A stretch of 64,000 bases of DNA from Mesoplasma melaleucae (GCF_002804105.1 NZ_CP024964.1:434001-498000); one strand, 5' to 3'; shown: positions 47,070-57,439, numbered from the stretch's first letter. The notes: generated by a model not told the origin, from the sequence alone. Numbers and translations are program-made.

Positions 47070-47520
47070 TTAATCATTTTTAGATTCACAAAATAACTCT
47101 ACCTCCTTTTTTATTAAAGAAACAGGTTTTGATTGTTTTAATATAATAAACAACTCTTTTGTATCATCAGCTTTTAATTTCAAACTTTGTAAGTCATTAA
47201 TTTTTAAATCATCTAATGTAATTTTTACAACATATTTTTCTTTTATATCTAAAGTGATGAAATCAGATATTAAATCAATTTTTATTGGTTCAAATCAACT
47301 TAAATTACTATTTTGATCTTGAAATTCAATTCAATAATTTTTATACTTATTTTTGGTAATTTTTCTGGATAACAAAAATCTAATAAAGTTGTTTTGAATT
47401 CATATCTAACTTGAAAAATAAATTATTTAGATTTTTTTAAATTTTTACACCAAAAAAACTTGTAATAAAAACAAGGATTAAGATTAAAATAATTGTAAAT
47501 AAATAGTATTTTTTCTTTAT
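47070..47520 (-). pseudogene. Broken membrane-anchored protein gene upstream of comEC
   Basis: It opens at ATA 47520 (a probable lost ATG) with K-K-K-Y-Y-L-F-T and one membrane segment, then TAA. Two more frames follow: Y-E-F-K-T-T-L-L-D-F-C-Y, then Y-W-I-E-F-Q-D-Q-N-S and K-E-K-Y-V-V-K-I-T-L-D-D to TAA 47070. It lies in the comEC transcript. It has no helix-hairpin-helix motif, so it is not a ComEA. Confidence 0.55.
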
Positions 47521-47540
47521 ACTTGTTATTAAACAAAAAA

Positions 47541-47565
47541 TAAAAAAATCTACCGAAGTAGATTC
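47541..47565 (-). terminator. Intrinsic terminator after rbfA
   Basis: AATCTAC/GTAGATT arms with a TTCG loop (minus strand) and a T7 tract. Confidence 0.88.
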
Positions 47566-47574
47566 TATTTTAAA

Positions 47575-47925
47575 CTATTTATTAACTTTACTTAAGATTT
47601 CTTCGATACGATTAGCATTTTCTAAACTTGTATCATATTCAAAATGTAAGTCAGGCACTGTTCTAGTATCTAATTTATGCGCTAACTTCATTCTAATTGC
47701 TTTTTTATTTTCTTCTAATTCTTCTGCAATTAATTCTTTTGTAATATCTTTATTTAATGGTAAGAATGATCAATAAATTTTAGCTATTTCGCTATCATTT
47801 GTTAATCTTACTTCAGCGATTGAAAGAGCCTTTAAAATATCGTTTTTCATTTCTCTTTCAATAATAATTGTAAGTTCTCTTAATATAGTAGCTTCTTTTC
47901 TACCTTTGATTTTGTGATTTGCCAT
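47575..47925 (-). CDS. rbfA: Ribosome-binding factor A
   Basis: A 116-residue KH-fold protein that helps mature the 16S rRNA 5' end. Visible: R-K-E-A-T-I-L-R-E-L-T near the start, A-L-S-I-A-E-V-R-L-T, and R-T-V-P-D-L-H-F-E-Y-D near the C-terminus. Typical length, own terminator. Confidence 0.93.
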
Positions 47926-47952
47926 AAATCCACCTCGAGTTCTATACTCTTA

Positions 47953-48603
47953 TTATAATATTTTTTTAAGCATTTTTAAAATTTCTTTACTTGCAATTTT
48001 AATAAATTCATTAAATTGAATATTATTTGCATCAGTTTTACCAACAACATCACTAACTATTTTAATTACACTAAATGCTTTATCAAATAAATATGCTGTT
48101 TGAGCATAAGCAAAGCATTCCATATCTAGTACACTTGCTTTATCTTCGATTTTATTTACAAATAAATTAACTTGATCTAGTGAATGAATGAAAATATCAG
48201 ATGATGCGATGTTTTTAATTTTTTCAAACTGTATTTTATTTGTGATGTTTGTTTTGTTAGTCTCATAATATTTTGGCATTCTTGGAACTTGACCATAAGC
48301 ATAACCAAATGCTGTTGCATCAGCAACACTATTATAAACTTTATCTATTAGTACAACATCACCTTGTTTTAAACTATCATCGCAACTACCACTTGTTCCA
48401 ATATTTATAATTCATTCAATCTCATACTTAGTTAAAATATAAGCTAATTGTGCAGCTGAGTTAACTAAACCTACTCCAGTTATACAAAACATGATCTCAT
48501 CATTTTTATAAATTAAGAACTTTTCATTTTCAACCTTGGTTAAATTGAAATAAGCAATTGAATCTTGTAATTCTTCATGCATTGCACCAATAATTAGTTT
48601 CAT
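47953..48603 (-). CDS. mtnN: 5'-methylthioadenosine/S-adenosylhomocysteine nucleosidase
   Basis: A 216-residue nucleosidase that removes adenine from MTA and SAH. Seen: I-I-G-A-M-H-E-E at the start, G-V-G-L-V-N-S-A, N-I-G-T-S-G-S-C, the substrate motif V-L-D-M-E-C-F-A-Y-A-Q and I-K-I-V-S-D-V. The catalytic Asp is in S-D. It shares one base with the nadD/yqeK gene (TAATG). Confidence 0.93.
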
Positions 48604-49712
48604 TATTTGTCTCCTTTAATATAGTAGTCATAGGTTCTTAAAAGTTTTTTGCCAATTGCATCAATTCCATGTGTTTTGATTGCAACTTCATATTGATTAA
48701 TCAATAGCTTTTTAAATCCTGTTTTTAAATTGTTAAAACATTCTGCTCGATAGTATTCAACATTTTCATAATTACGTTCTTTGCTAATTTTGTCAGCACA
48801 AAATATAATCATGTCTAGCTTAGTCATATTTTCGCACCCAACTGTATGATTATAAACTGCGTTAATAATTTCTTCGTCTTTAATAAGTCAATCATGTTTT
48901 AAATGAAACGCTCCTGTGTAAGAATGCCACACTGGTTTTGGTTCAATTAATAAGGTTTTATCATATTTTCTTAGGTATGCAATTTGTTTTTCATTATCCC
49001 ATCTTTTTGTAATATCATGCAATGTTCCTGCTACTTTTGCTCTTTGTGGGTCAATTCCATTGTTTTTAGCTAACTCAGCAGCCATTTCTCCAACATTTAA
49101 GCAATGTTCATATCTTTTTTTGTCCATGAAAGGTTTTACACGAATATCTAAATACAATAAATGATAATTAATATAGTCATTAACTTTTGGAGTTAATAAA
49201 TTTAATTCTTTTAATTCTCTTAATTTTGTTGAGCTCAAGAAATTATTTTCAAATTGATAAATTGGAATATGATATTTAGTGGCAACTTCTTTTTTATATT
49301 CATTACTACGTTCAAAAACAATGAAGTGAATCATTTTTATTAATTCATCAAAATTATTTCATTCTTCTAATCTATTTAAATTGTCTGATCCAATTACAAA
49401 CGAGAAATCAATATCAGAATATAATTCTTTAAAATGAGAAACAGTTTCATAAGTTGTTGTAACACGATTATTATTCATTTCAAACTTATCGATTTTAATA
49501 TATGGTTCATTTTCAAAAATTAAATTTAATAAATTTAATCTTTCTTCATTTGATGTTTTGGTTGATGATTTAAAGGGATTTAGAAATGTAGGAATAATTC
49601 ATACTTCTTCAAAACCTAATTTATCATGACAAGTTTTTGCCATATTAAAATGGTCTGTATGAACAGGATCAAAACTCCCTCCAAAAAGCGCTATTTTTTT
49701 ATTATTTTTCAT
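48603..49712 (-). CDS. nadD: NadD-YqeK fusion: nicotinate-nucleotide adenylyltransferase plus HD hydrolase
   Basis: A 369-residue two-domain protein. Residues 1-185: adenylyltransferase with L-F-G-G-S-F-D-P-V-H (the HxGH site is H-T-D-H here) and the ISSTKIR-type L-S-S-T-K-L-R-E-L. Residues ~190-369: HD-domain hydrolase of the YqeK type, with H-C-L-N-V-G-E-M-A, G-T-L-H-D-I-T, H-S-Y-T-G, N-H-T-V-G and F-C-A-D-K-I-S. The first domain makes NaAD from nicotinate mononucleotide and ATP. YqeK-type enzymes cleave Ap4A. The fusion is common in mollicutes. Its start lies 22 bases inside trmL. Confidence 0.92.
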
Positions 49713-50233
49713 CTTTCACTCATAATGTAGTCTTTACCCTTTTGCACTTCTGTCTTACTTAAAGTTGGGTAATCTCATTGTCTTAAGATTTCATAAGTAA
49801 CTATTCCTACAGTGTTTGCTACATTTATGCTTCTTGTTTGTGGTGACATTGGTAGTCTAAAAGTGTTTGTATAATTATCTTTAATAATTTGTTTTGGAAT
49901 TCCTGATGATTCTTTTCCAAACATCACAAATACAGGTTTGTCATAGCTATTAAAATCAAAATCACTATGTGGTTTTTCCCCATATCTTGAAATGCAAAAT
50001 AAATCAATATTTGGATTCTTTTCACAAAAATCTTCTCAATCATCATATAACTGATATTGTACTAAATCAAAAGTCCCTGCACTTGCACGATTTAATTCTT
50101 CTTTTTTGAAAATAAAACCTAATGGTTCAATAATATGTAGTTTAGCATTAGTTGCAACAGATGTTCTAATAATAGCTGCAACATTTTGCGCTATTTCTGG
50201 TTCATATAAAACTATATTAACTTGTCTTTCCAT
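49691..50233 (-). CDS. trmL: tRNA (cytidine/uridine-34 2'-O)-methyltransferase TrmL
   Basis: A 180-residue SPOUT methyltransferase. V-N-I-V-L-Y-E-P-E-I-A-Q-N at the start, F-G-K-E-S-S-G-I-P as the SAM-knot glycine motif, R-L-P-M-S-P-Q-T-R-S-I-N-V-A-N and T-V-G-I-V-T-Y-E at the end. It methylates the wobble ribose of tRNA-Leu. The TGA at the ATGA junction with nadD is Trp, so it continues ten codons to TAG 49691. Confidence 0.93.
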
Positions 50234-50829
50234 TATTTAATTTCCTTTTCAATTATTGCTTTAATTTCATTTAATGCATAAGCTCTAGCAGAACAGTTAA
50301 CTTTTTCTTCTTCTGTTAATTCTGCACAATAAACATTGTATTGTTCAGGTTTAAAAATGTAGTCATAACCAAATGTATGATTAGCGAATTTTAATTCATC
50401 TCCCATAACACCTTTTGTTATTCCTAATGCTTCATAACTTTCACCTTTATTGTAGTTTGTAATTACAATCGCTGTTTGCATATTCATGTTTTTATCGTCT
50501 AAGTTTTTTGTCTTATCCAATATCATTTTACATATTTCTTTAAAGTCAGTCACAGGATATGCTCATCTTCTTGAATAAACACCAGGAAAACCATCTAAAG
50601 CGTCAAAAAAATAACCAGTATCATCACCAATTGCTCAACCATCAATATATTTTGAAAGCGTTTCAGCTTTGATTTTTGCATTTTCTAATAAAGTTTCTCC
50701 GTCTTCTTCAGGTTCTACATAATCAAGCAAATCTTTCACACTTTTAATTTCATAATCAGGTAATAATGATTGAAATTCTTTTATTTTGCCTTCATTACTT
50801 GTAGCTATTCATAATTCTTTTTTATTCAT
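50233..50829 (-). CDS. rdgB: Non-canonical purine NTP pyrophosphatase (RdgB/HAM1)
   Basis: A 198-residue house-cleaning enzyme that hydrolyses ITP/dITP and XTP. S-N-E-G-K-I-K-E-F near the start, A-I-G-D-D-T-G-Y (metal site), F-P-G-V-Y-S-R-R-W-A and the late S-A-R-A-Y-A-L match the family. It shares one base with trmL. Given the loss of guaB nearby, IMP-derived nucleotide clean-up may be relevant, but that is inference. Confidence 0.92.
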
Positions 50830-50891
50830 GACTGCCTTTCTATGATAATTTGATAATATATATTATATATTTTAGAGGTTTAGGTAATAAA

Positions 50892-51656
50892 ATGAAAGCA
50901 CTTAGCGGATTAAGTAATAAAATAACAATTAAACAAAATGATTTAATAAAAGAAACGTATATATATGTTGATAAATACCTTGATAGAGCGAATGAAATTA
51001 AGGTTTATGAGCAGTTAAATCAAATGAATCTTGATTTTTTAATTGTTCCTTTTAATTGAGAATTTATAGATAATAAAATGATGTCTAAAACTAAATATTA
51101 TGAAGGCGCAATTACACTTCATGAGACTCATATTTGTGTTAATAAAATGAAAGCAATTATTAAACTAATAAGTAAAATACATAATTTAGAATTAGTTGAT
51201 ATTAAAGCTTTTGATCCTAAAGGATTTTTAGATTTTTTTATTCAAAATACAAAAAAATGTTTATTTGATTTATCAGAATTTAAACCTAAAGTAGAATCAA
51301 TAATTAAAAGCTATTGAGATGATAAAACTAAGCCTGTTTTTTCACATAATGATTTAGTTAAAGGTAACTTTATTAATTATAAAAAAGGTTGAAAAGTAAT
51401 CGATTTCGAATATGGTATGTATAATCATTATTTGTTCGATTATGCTAGTTTTATTAGTGAATCATTAAATAAAAAAAGATGAAATGTCTTTATTAATATG
51501 CTTAATTTAACATCAAAAGAATTAAGTAAATTACACGATTTAATTTATTATCAAAATTATCTTTGAATTTACTGAGCAAGTTATATGTTTGAACAAACAA
51601 GTGAACAAATTTTTGTTGAAATTACTAAAGAAAAAATTGCAAATTTAACAAACTAA
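50892..51656 (+). CDS. Choline/aminoglycoside kinase-like phosphotransferase
   Basis: A 254-residue protein with the APH/ChoK kinase signature F-S-H-N-D-L-V-K-G-N-F (HxDxxxxN, catalytic Asp) followed by V-I-D-F-E-Y-G (metal-binding DFE). The N-terminal nucleotide lobe is short. Choline or ethanolamine kinase-like activity (LicA type) fits the motif best, but the true substrate is not visible. ATG 50892; the gene runs opposite to its neighbours. Confidence 0.78.
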
Positions 51657-51679
51657 TTAATTAGCAGTTGATTCAAGAT

Positions 51680-52274
51680 TTAATAGTCATTTTTTGGTAA
51701 TTTTTTGCGATCTATTCCACCACTATAACCACCAATTTTTCAATTATAACTTATAACTCTATGGCATGGAACAACAACTGAAATCAAATTTTTACCATTT
51801 GCATTTGCAACTGCTCTAAAAGCATTTTCATTTCCTAAATTCTTTGCTAATTGTTTATAAGAAATGATTTTATCATAAGGAATTTTTAATAATTTAGATC
51901 AAACTTTTTTTCAAAATCAGTATCTGTCATTAGTACAGGTATTTTAAATAGTTTTGTTTTACCTACAAAGTAATCATTTAATTCTTTTTTAAAGTTTATA
52001 ATTGTATTATTTTTTCAATAGTTATTTTAGTATTAGTATCAGTTTTAAATTTTATAATTCTTTTCACAAGATTTTTTTTATTTAAAAATTCTAATAAGTA
52101 TATATTCTTCTGATCACAAATAACTATTACTTTTCCTAATTCAGTTTTGATAATAGACGCAGATAGTATTAACTTTTTATCAGATGGCAAACTTGAATCT
52201 TCTAATAGTATTGATAATAAATATTCTTTATCCTCTTTATTTACATTCAGATTCATTATTTGGTTATTTATCAT
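51680..52274 (-). pseudogene. ogt: Methylated-DNA--protein-cysteine methyltransferase gene, two frameshifts
   Basis: The three frames together make one Ogt protein. Frame one starts at ATG 52274 and stops at TAA 51996, reached after an A-run. The second covers K-K-E-L-N-D-Y-F-V-G-K and ends near 51905 after a shift in an A7 run. The third holds the helix K-Q-L-A-K-N-L-G-N and the active site V-V-P-C-H-R-V, ending at TAA 51680. Ogt removes alkyl groups from O6-guanine to its Cys. Both breaks are in A-runs, so a sequencing error or slippage is possible. Confidence 0.82.
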
Positions 52275-52351
52275 CTTTTTTACCTTTAAATCTATTGTTT
52301 AATTATAGTATTAAAACAAAATAAAAACAGCAACTAAAGTGTTTAAGGTAA

Positions 52352-53425
52352 TTAAAATTTTAGTTTAACTAATTCTCTTTTAGCTGATGTTAACATTCTG
52401 TATCCATCTTTTAAAACAAGTACATCATCTTCGATTCTAACTCCACCTAAACCTGGAATATAAATTCCTGGCTCAATTGTTAAAGTCATATTTGCTTTTA
52501 AAATTGTTTTACCTGTTGCAGATGCGTAAGGTTCTTCGTGGATTTCAACTCCATAACCATGACCTAAACCATGTGTAAAGTATCCTCCATATCCTCTTTT
52601 TTCAATAAAATCATAAACTTGTTTATGAATATCTCCAGCATTTACACCTTCAGATACTAAGCTTATTCCTAATGATTGAGCTTCATAAACTGCATTGTAA
52701 ATATCTTCTAATTTTGGATCAATCTCACCAATTGCAATTGTTCTTGTTTGATCTGAACAATATCCATTGTAATAACAACCCATATCAATAGTTACTAAAT
52801 CACCAAGTTCGATTTTTTTATCAGTTGGAACAGCATGTGGCATACTTCCATTAACTCCTGACGCAATAATAGTATCAAAAGAAATTTTTTCAGCACCTTT
52901 TACTAAAAATTCATTATCAATAAATCTTTGTAATTCTTTTTCAGTCATACCTGGTTTAACATATTTTAAAATTGCTTCAAATACTTCGTTTGTAATATCA
53001 CAAGCTTTTTGTAATTGTTCAATTTCTCATTCATCTTTAACAATTCTAATTTCTGAACAATTAATTGGCACTAAAGTTTGATCTTTAAAGATTTTTGTAT
53101 ATCTTTCAAATTCAGCATAGTGAACTCAATCAGATTCAAATCCTAATCTCTTTACACCGTGTTCTTTAAGAATTTCATTCATTTGAGTAAAAAGGTTACT
53201 TGATAATTCTCTTATTTTAATTTCTGCTGGAATATTTTTAGAATTTCTAGCAGCTGTTATATATCTTCCATCAACTAATAAATAGCTTTTTGTTTTAGTA
53301 ATTAATAAATATCCTAATGATGATTTAAATCTAGAAAATCAGTATCTATTTTCAGGTGAATAAAATAAAATTGCTTCAGCTGAGCTAGCGTCTAATAATT
53401 GATTTATTATTTCTTGTTTTTTCAT
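52352..53425 (-). CDS. pepP: Xaa-Pro aminopeptidase (M24 family)
   Basis: A 357-residue metallopeptidase. An N-terminal creatinase-like domain (1-125) is followed by the pita-bread domain with all five metal ligands visible: Asp in I-D-M-G, Asp in S-D-Q-T, His in H-G-L-G-H-G-Y-G, Glu in T-I-E-P-G-I-Y and Glu in R-I-E-D-D. It removes N-terminal residues preceding proline in imported or turned-over peptides. ATG 53425 has a GGAG site. Confidence 0.93.
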
Positions 53426-53476
53426 AATGTCTCCTTGTTAAACTTATATAAATATTATAGATAATAAAAAAAAATA

Positions 53477-53499
53477 AAATAGTTAAAAACTATTTTTTT
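53477..53499 (-). terminator. Intrinsic terminator at the end of rpmG
   Basis: AAATAGTT/AACTATTT hairpin overlapping the rpmG stop, with T-rich sequence on the minus strand. Confidence 0.7.
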
Positions 53500-53633
53500 T
53501 GTTTATGTAATTCGTGTTTGTTACAATTGCTGCAGAATTTTTTAACTTCTATTTTTTCTTTTTTCTTATCATTTTTACCTATGTAATTTTCATTTTTACA
53601 TTCATTACAACGTAGAATATATTTTTCACGCAT
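53490..53633 (-). CDS. rpmG: Ribosomal protein bL33
   Basis: A 47-residue basic protein, too short for many gene finders. It has the zinc-ribbon type of L33: R-C-N-E-C-K-N near the start and F-C-S-N-C-N-K later, with I-E-V-K-K between. Typical of L33 paralogues in Firmicutes. Ribosome site AGGTG. Confidence 0.92.
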   Translation of the reverse strand: MREKYILRCNECKNENYIGKNDKKKEKIEVKKFCSNCNKHELHKQKK

Positions 53634-53735
53634 AAACGTCACCTCGCTAAACTTTTCTTGTATAGATACAATATCTATTTAATATTATCAACCTTTATGT
53701 TTATTTACAAGTATAGATGGACAATTATTTTATTA

Positions 53736-53819
53736 TTGACAATATTAAATTGGTTATTTTGTAAGTTTTATAGTAAAATATTATTAATGATTTTTAATCA
53801 TTTATCTTAAGGAGGAATA
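53736..53819 (+). promoter_or_regulatory. Upstream region of the lipoprotein gene: -35, hairpin and strong ribosome site
   Basis: TTGACA at 53736-53741 is a good -35, but no clean -10 lies at the ideal distance (TATAGT at 53769-53774 is too far). A small hairpin AATGATT/AATCATT (about 53786-53803) sits just before the ribosome site AAGGAGG (53809-53815). It may influence expression. Confidence 0.4.
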
Positions 53820-54887
53820 ATGAAAAAAATGATAACCCTTTTAGGAGCAGCAACACTGTCTGTTTCTTCAGCTACTGCTGTTGTTGGATGTAGTAATAAT
53901 TCTGTTGCAGCCTATAATAATTTTGCAAAATTTGCAAATGCTACTAAACCAACTTTTGATGAAGAAGGTAAAGTTACAAAACAAGGATCAACATTAATTT
54001 ATTACATTGGTGCTGAAGATAACTTATCTTCATTATCATTTGAATATGCAATGAAAGTAGCAAGTGGAGTTGGTGAAACTGCAACATTAGATGAAGCATT
54101 TAATAAAATAAATGATGCAGCAAGTTCAAATACATTTATTAATGATTTTAAACAAATCGGTGAAACTTTAAAAACTAATGATAAAACTGGTGCTGATGAT
54201 CAACTTGCTCAAACTGAAGTTAAATACAATAAGAAAAAAAGTCTATGATATTTTGAGAGTCAATCAAATGGTTTTTCTTTTAGTAACGGTGCAAATAGTA
54301 ATAAAATTGAAATTCAAGGTTCTACTGTAGAAACAGTTGGAGATTTATGAACTGATAAAGGGACTAAAAAAATATTAAATGATTGAATTAAACCTTCAGT
54401 AGCTAGAATGGTTTATTCTGAAACTCAACAAGATAGTTGAGATAAAACTAAAGACAAAACAAAAATTGAAACATTGAACAAAGAAATTAATGACAGAGTA
54501 GATGCAATCAAAAGTTCAAAAGGACCTTTATTCTTAATTGTTAGAAATGGTGAATTTATTGGTTATTTAGAAGGTTTCAATGTATATAATGAAGTATTTG
54601 TTAACGGTGAAGATAATAGCTCATTAAAACCTACAAAATATGATCAAAAAGAATTAATTGATAATTTTGACAAAGGTATAAATTCAATCATTAATAATAA
54701 AGACATTGTATTTAATACATATAAAACTGGAAGTACAAGTCACAAATTAACAAGTGATGCTTGAAAATGAGAACATTGAGATAATTGAGTAGTTAGAGAT
54801 TCAACTTCTTCATCAAGCAGTTTTCGTGAAGGTGAAGGTGCTTCAAGTACTTCTTATTCTTACACTTATAATTTAAATAAATATTAA
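53820..54887 (+). CDS. Surface lipoprotein, unknown function
   Basis: A 355-residue lipoprotein: M-K-K-M-I-T-L-L-G-A-A signal and lipobox Cys24 (V-V-G-C). The mature part is rich in N, S, K and D with many Trp coded by TGA, ending in a Ser/Thr-rich tail (S-S-T-S-Y-S-Y-T-Y). One stretch (G-P-L-F-L-I-V-R-N-G-E-F-I-G-Y-L-E-G) resembles a thioredoxin-like core without the Cys pair. Monocistronic with terminator. No family recognised. Confidence 0.82.
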
Positions 54888-54909
54888 TAGGATTGAATCC
54901 TATTTTTTT
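54886..54909 (+). terminator. Intrinsic terminator after the lipoprotein gene
   Basis: AATAGGATT/AATCCTATT arms followed by T7. Confidence 0.85.
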
Positions 54910-54931
54910 ATGTAATTTTAATCTGTTTTAA

Positions 54932-54958
54932 AATAAAAAAACCAATCAAAGATTGGTT
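54932..54958 (-). terminator. Intrinsic terminator of the tRNA operon
   Basis: AACCAATC/GATTGGTT arms (54940-54947, 54951-54958) with a T7 tract on the minus strand, just downstream of tRNA-Leu. Confidence 0.85.
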
Positions 54959-54969
54959 AAATTTTTAAA

Positions 54970-55058
54970 TGGTCCCCAAGGCCAGACTTGAACTGGCATG
55001 GGAGATAAAGCCCGGTGGATTTTAAGTCCACTGCGTCTACCGATTCCGCCACTTGGGG
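54970..55058 (-). tRNA. tRNA-Leu (UAA)
   Basis: Acceptor CCCCAAG/CTTGGGG, anticodon loop CTTAAAA giving UAA, long variable arm, T-loop TTCAAGT and encoded CCA. It reads UUA (and UUG), the main leucine codons of this A+T-rich genome. Last of a five-tRNA minus-strand operon. Confidence 0.96.
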
Positions 55059-55065
55059 TTGTATA

Positions 55066-55141
<76 letters not shown>

Positions 55142-55146
55142 AAAGT

Positions 55147-55221
55147 TGGTTGGGCTAGCAGGATTCGAACCGGCGCATGAGGGAGTCAAAGTCCCTTGCC
55201 TTACCGCTTGGCTATAGCCCA
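55147..55221 (-). tRNA. tRNA-Gln (UUG)
   Basis: 75-base cloverleaf with acceptor TGGGCTA, anticodon loop CTTTGAC giving UUG, T-loop TTCGAAT and CCA encoded. Confidence 0.96.
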
Positions 55222-55226
55222 ATAAA

Positions 55227-55310
55227 TGGTGGAGGGGGAGGGATTCGAACCCCCGAACCGAAAGGAAGTGGGTTACAGCCACCCGCGTTTGACCGCTTCG
55301 CTACCCCTCC
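55227..55310 (-). tRNA. tRNA-Tyr (GUA)
   Basis: 84 bases with a long variable arm as in class II tRNA-Tyr. Anticodon GUA in the loop CTGTAAC, T-loop TTCGAAT, CCA encoded. Confidence 0.95.
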
Positions 55311-55317
55311 ATTTAAA

Positions 55318-55393
55318 TGGTGCTGACTAAAGGACTTGAACCTTCGACCTATTGATTACTAGTCAATTGCTCTACCAACTGAGCTAAGTCAGC
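55318..55393 (-). tRNA. tRNA-Thr (AGU)
   Basis: 76-base cloverleaf, anticodon loop CTAGTAA giving AGU, T-loop TTCAAGT, CCA encoded. First gene of the operon Thr-Tyr-Gln-Lys-Leu. An A34 threonine anticodon is known in the Mycoplasma capricolum group. A minus-strand TATAAT lies at 55448-55443. Confidence 0.94.
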
Positions 55394-55493
55394 GATGCCT
55401 TCTTTTTGCTATCCTCTTTAACAAGGACAATATTTATTTTATATTATAAATATTAAATAAACAAGCAAAATTTGAAAAAAAATTACATATTTT

Positions 55494-55527
55494 TAAAATA
55501 AAAAAAGTTGTTAACCAACAACTTTAA
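55494..55527 (-). terminator. Intrinsic terminator after plsC
   Basis: AAAGTTGTT/AACAACTTT arms overlapping the stop codon, with a T-rich tract on the minus strand. Confidence 0.8.
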
Positions 55528-56578
55528 ATAAGTCTTTAATTTTTTTCTTTTCCTTATTTTTTTCGACTTTTTTCTTGTCACCTTTTTTGAAATCTTCTCT
55601 GTTTTTTAAGTTAATTTTATTGATGATTTTGTGATCTAATAGAATTTCTTTATCTACTCATTTTTTCATATTTTCAACAATTACTTTTTTAGTATTTTTA
55701 GTTAAATCTTCTGTTTTCAAGGAAATGTGTTTTAATGGCATAATTGGTTTTCCAAATACTACTTTAATTTCAATGTGTTTTGGACGATCTTTACTAAATA
55801 CTTGGTATGAATTAATAATTGTTACAGGAATAACAGGAGCATTAGCCATTTGAGCTACTTTAAGTGCTGCTGAGTGGAATTCACCTATTTCTTGTGAATG
55901 ACTTCTAGTTCCTTCAGGGAATATTGCTAATGAACGTTTAAAGTCAACTACTAATTGTTTTCCTTCTTTAAATGCTTCTAAAGCACTTCTAGGATTGTTT
56001 CTATCTAATGGAACACAATCGATTAAACGTACAAATCTACCAAACTTTTTATGTTCTCATAACTCTTGTTTAGCAATAAATGCTAATGGTTGTTGTAAGT
56101 AAAAGTTATTTAATGTAATAAGTGCAACTGGATCAAAACTTGATTGGTGGTTAGGTACTAAAATAACACCACGATCTAATCAGTTTTCAATTCCTTCACA
56201 TTTAACTGTAATGTTAGAAACATATAAAATTCTGTTAGCTACTTTTTTAACAAAATTGTAGCAGTACTCTTCAGAGTAATAACCAGGACTTTTAATATTT
56301 TTCTTGCTAATTTTTTTTGCTTTACGCATCATGCTTCACATTGGTAATCACATGTATGTCATTTTTCAAAAACTTAATTTTAATTTACGTTTTTTGCTTT
56401 TATCAGTTGAAACTTCTGTTTCAACTACAGGTTTTACTTCTGCTTCTATTTTTTTAGTTTTAACAACTTTTTTTTCAACTTTTTTTGTTTCAGTTTTTTT
56501 TGGTTTAGCTGCTGTCTTTTTAGATTTAGTTTCTATTGTCTTAGCTTTAGATTGCTTAATTTCTTTTTCTTTAGCCAT
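55511..56578 (-). CDS. plsC: 1-acyl-sn-glycerol-3-phosphate acyltransferase PlsC with a Lys-rich N-terminal extension
   Basis: A 355-residue protein. Reading TGA 56366-56368 as Trp joins a ~70-residue, very lysine-rich head (K-P-K-K-T-E-T-K-K-V-E-K-K) to a PlsC acyltransferase. The catalytic N-H144-Q-S-S-F-D149 (HX4D) and F-P-E-G-T-R-S are clear, with L-D-R-N-N between. It makes phosphatidic acid from lysophosphatidate. A second Lys-rich tail (K-K-V-E-K-N-K-E-K-K-K) ends the protein. The head may bind nucleic acid or acidic lipid; unusual for PlsC. Confidence 0.9.
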
Positions 56579-56579
56579 T

Positions 56580-57065
56580 TTATTTTCTCCTACTCATGTA
56601 TTCTACATAAAAGTGTTCTTTTTCCACTATATTTATTTTATCAAAATTATTATAATTAAAGTTTTTGATATAGACATTTCCTTCAAATTGTCCCTTTATG
56701 ATGGTTCTTATAATTTCATCACAATCATCAAAAAATAAATCATAAACTTGACTACCACCAATGATATAAATATCTTTATTTTGATTATTTTTAAATTGAC
56801 CAATAATACTTTTTTTATCAGTTACAAAAATTAAATTTTCAGAAGCATATGCATTGTATTTATTTGGGTCTCTTGTCAAAACATAATTAACACGATTTGG
56901 TAATCCTTTGTAATTCATTGACTCAAATGTTTTTCCTCCCATTAAAACATTTTGATTAAGGGTTGTTGATCTAAAATGTTGCATTTCTTCTTTAATTGAT
57001 CAAGGTAGTGCATTATCTTTCCCAATTACAGAATCACTTGTTTGTGCTCATATCATTTTAATCAT
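56580..57065 (-). CDS. folA: Dihydrofolate reductase
   Basis: A 161-residue enzyme that reduces dihydrofolate. Early A-L-P-W (substrate region), L-M-G-G-K-T-F-E-S (NADPH site), Y-V-L-T-R-D and I-I-G-G-S-Q-V-Y-D. The usual extra loop residues are present and length is normal. Start at ATG 57065 (8-base overlap with acpS); ATG 57056 is an alternative that drops three residues. Confidence 0.93.
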
Positions 57066-57393
57066 TTTGTTTTACCGCCATTCCAACTGCATATTTCTTT
57101 TCATGTGAAATTGAAATCAAAATATTTTTAAGTTCTTTATTTAAAATAATTGGTGTTTGATCATTATAACCAATATCTAAACTACTCATTGGAATTTTTT
57201 CATTAATTGATAAAGTTTTAATAATTGCTTCTTTAACTGCTCATCGACCTGCAACAAATTCTATTTTTGCTTGTTTAGAGTTAAGCTGGTTATATTTTTC
57301 TAATTCATTATTTGTTAAAACTTTATTTAAAAAATGTTCTGTTAAATTAATGCGTTTATTTTCAACAATATCAATTCCAATTTTTTCTAACAT
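57058..57393 (-). CDS. acpS: Holo-[acyl-carrier-protein] synthase
   Basis: A 111-residue phosphopantetheinyl transferase. I-G-I-D-I-V-E at residues 5-11 and G-R-W-A-V-K-E-A-I-I-K in the middle are the two signature motifs (Asp and Glu bind magnesium). It adds the 4'-phosphopantetheine arm to acyl carrier protein. Start is ATG 57393. Downstream folA overlaps by 8 bases. Confidence 0.92.
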
Positions 57394-57439
57394 AAATTAT
57401 TCCTTTATTTTATTTAATTTTACCAAATTAATAGTTAAT

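Noticed and set aside
56366..56578. A separate small Lys-rich protein gene
   Set aside because: Its apparent stop is TGA (Trp) and the frame continues directly into PlsC, so it is the N-terminal part of that protein.
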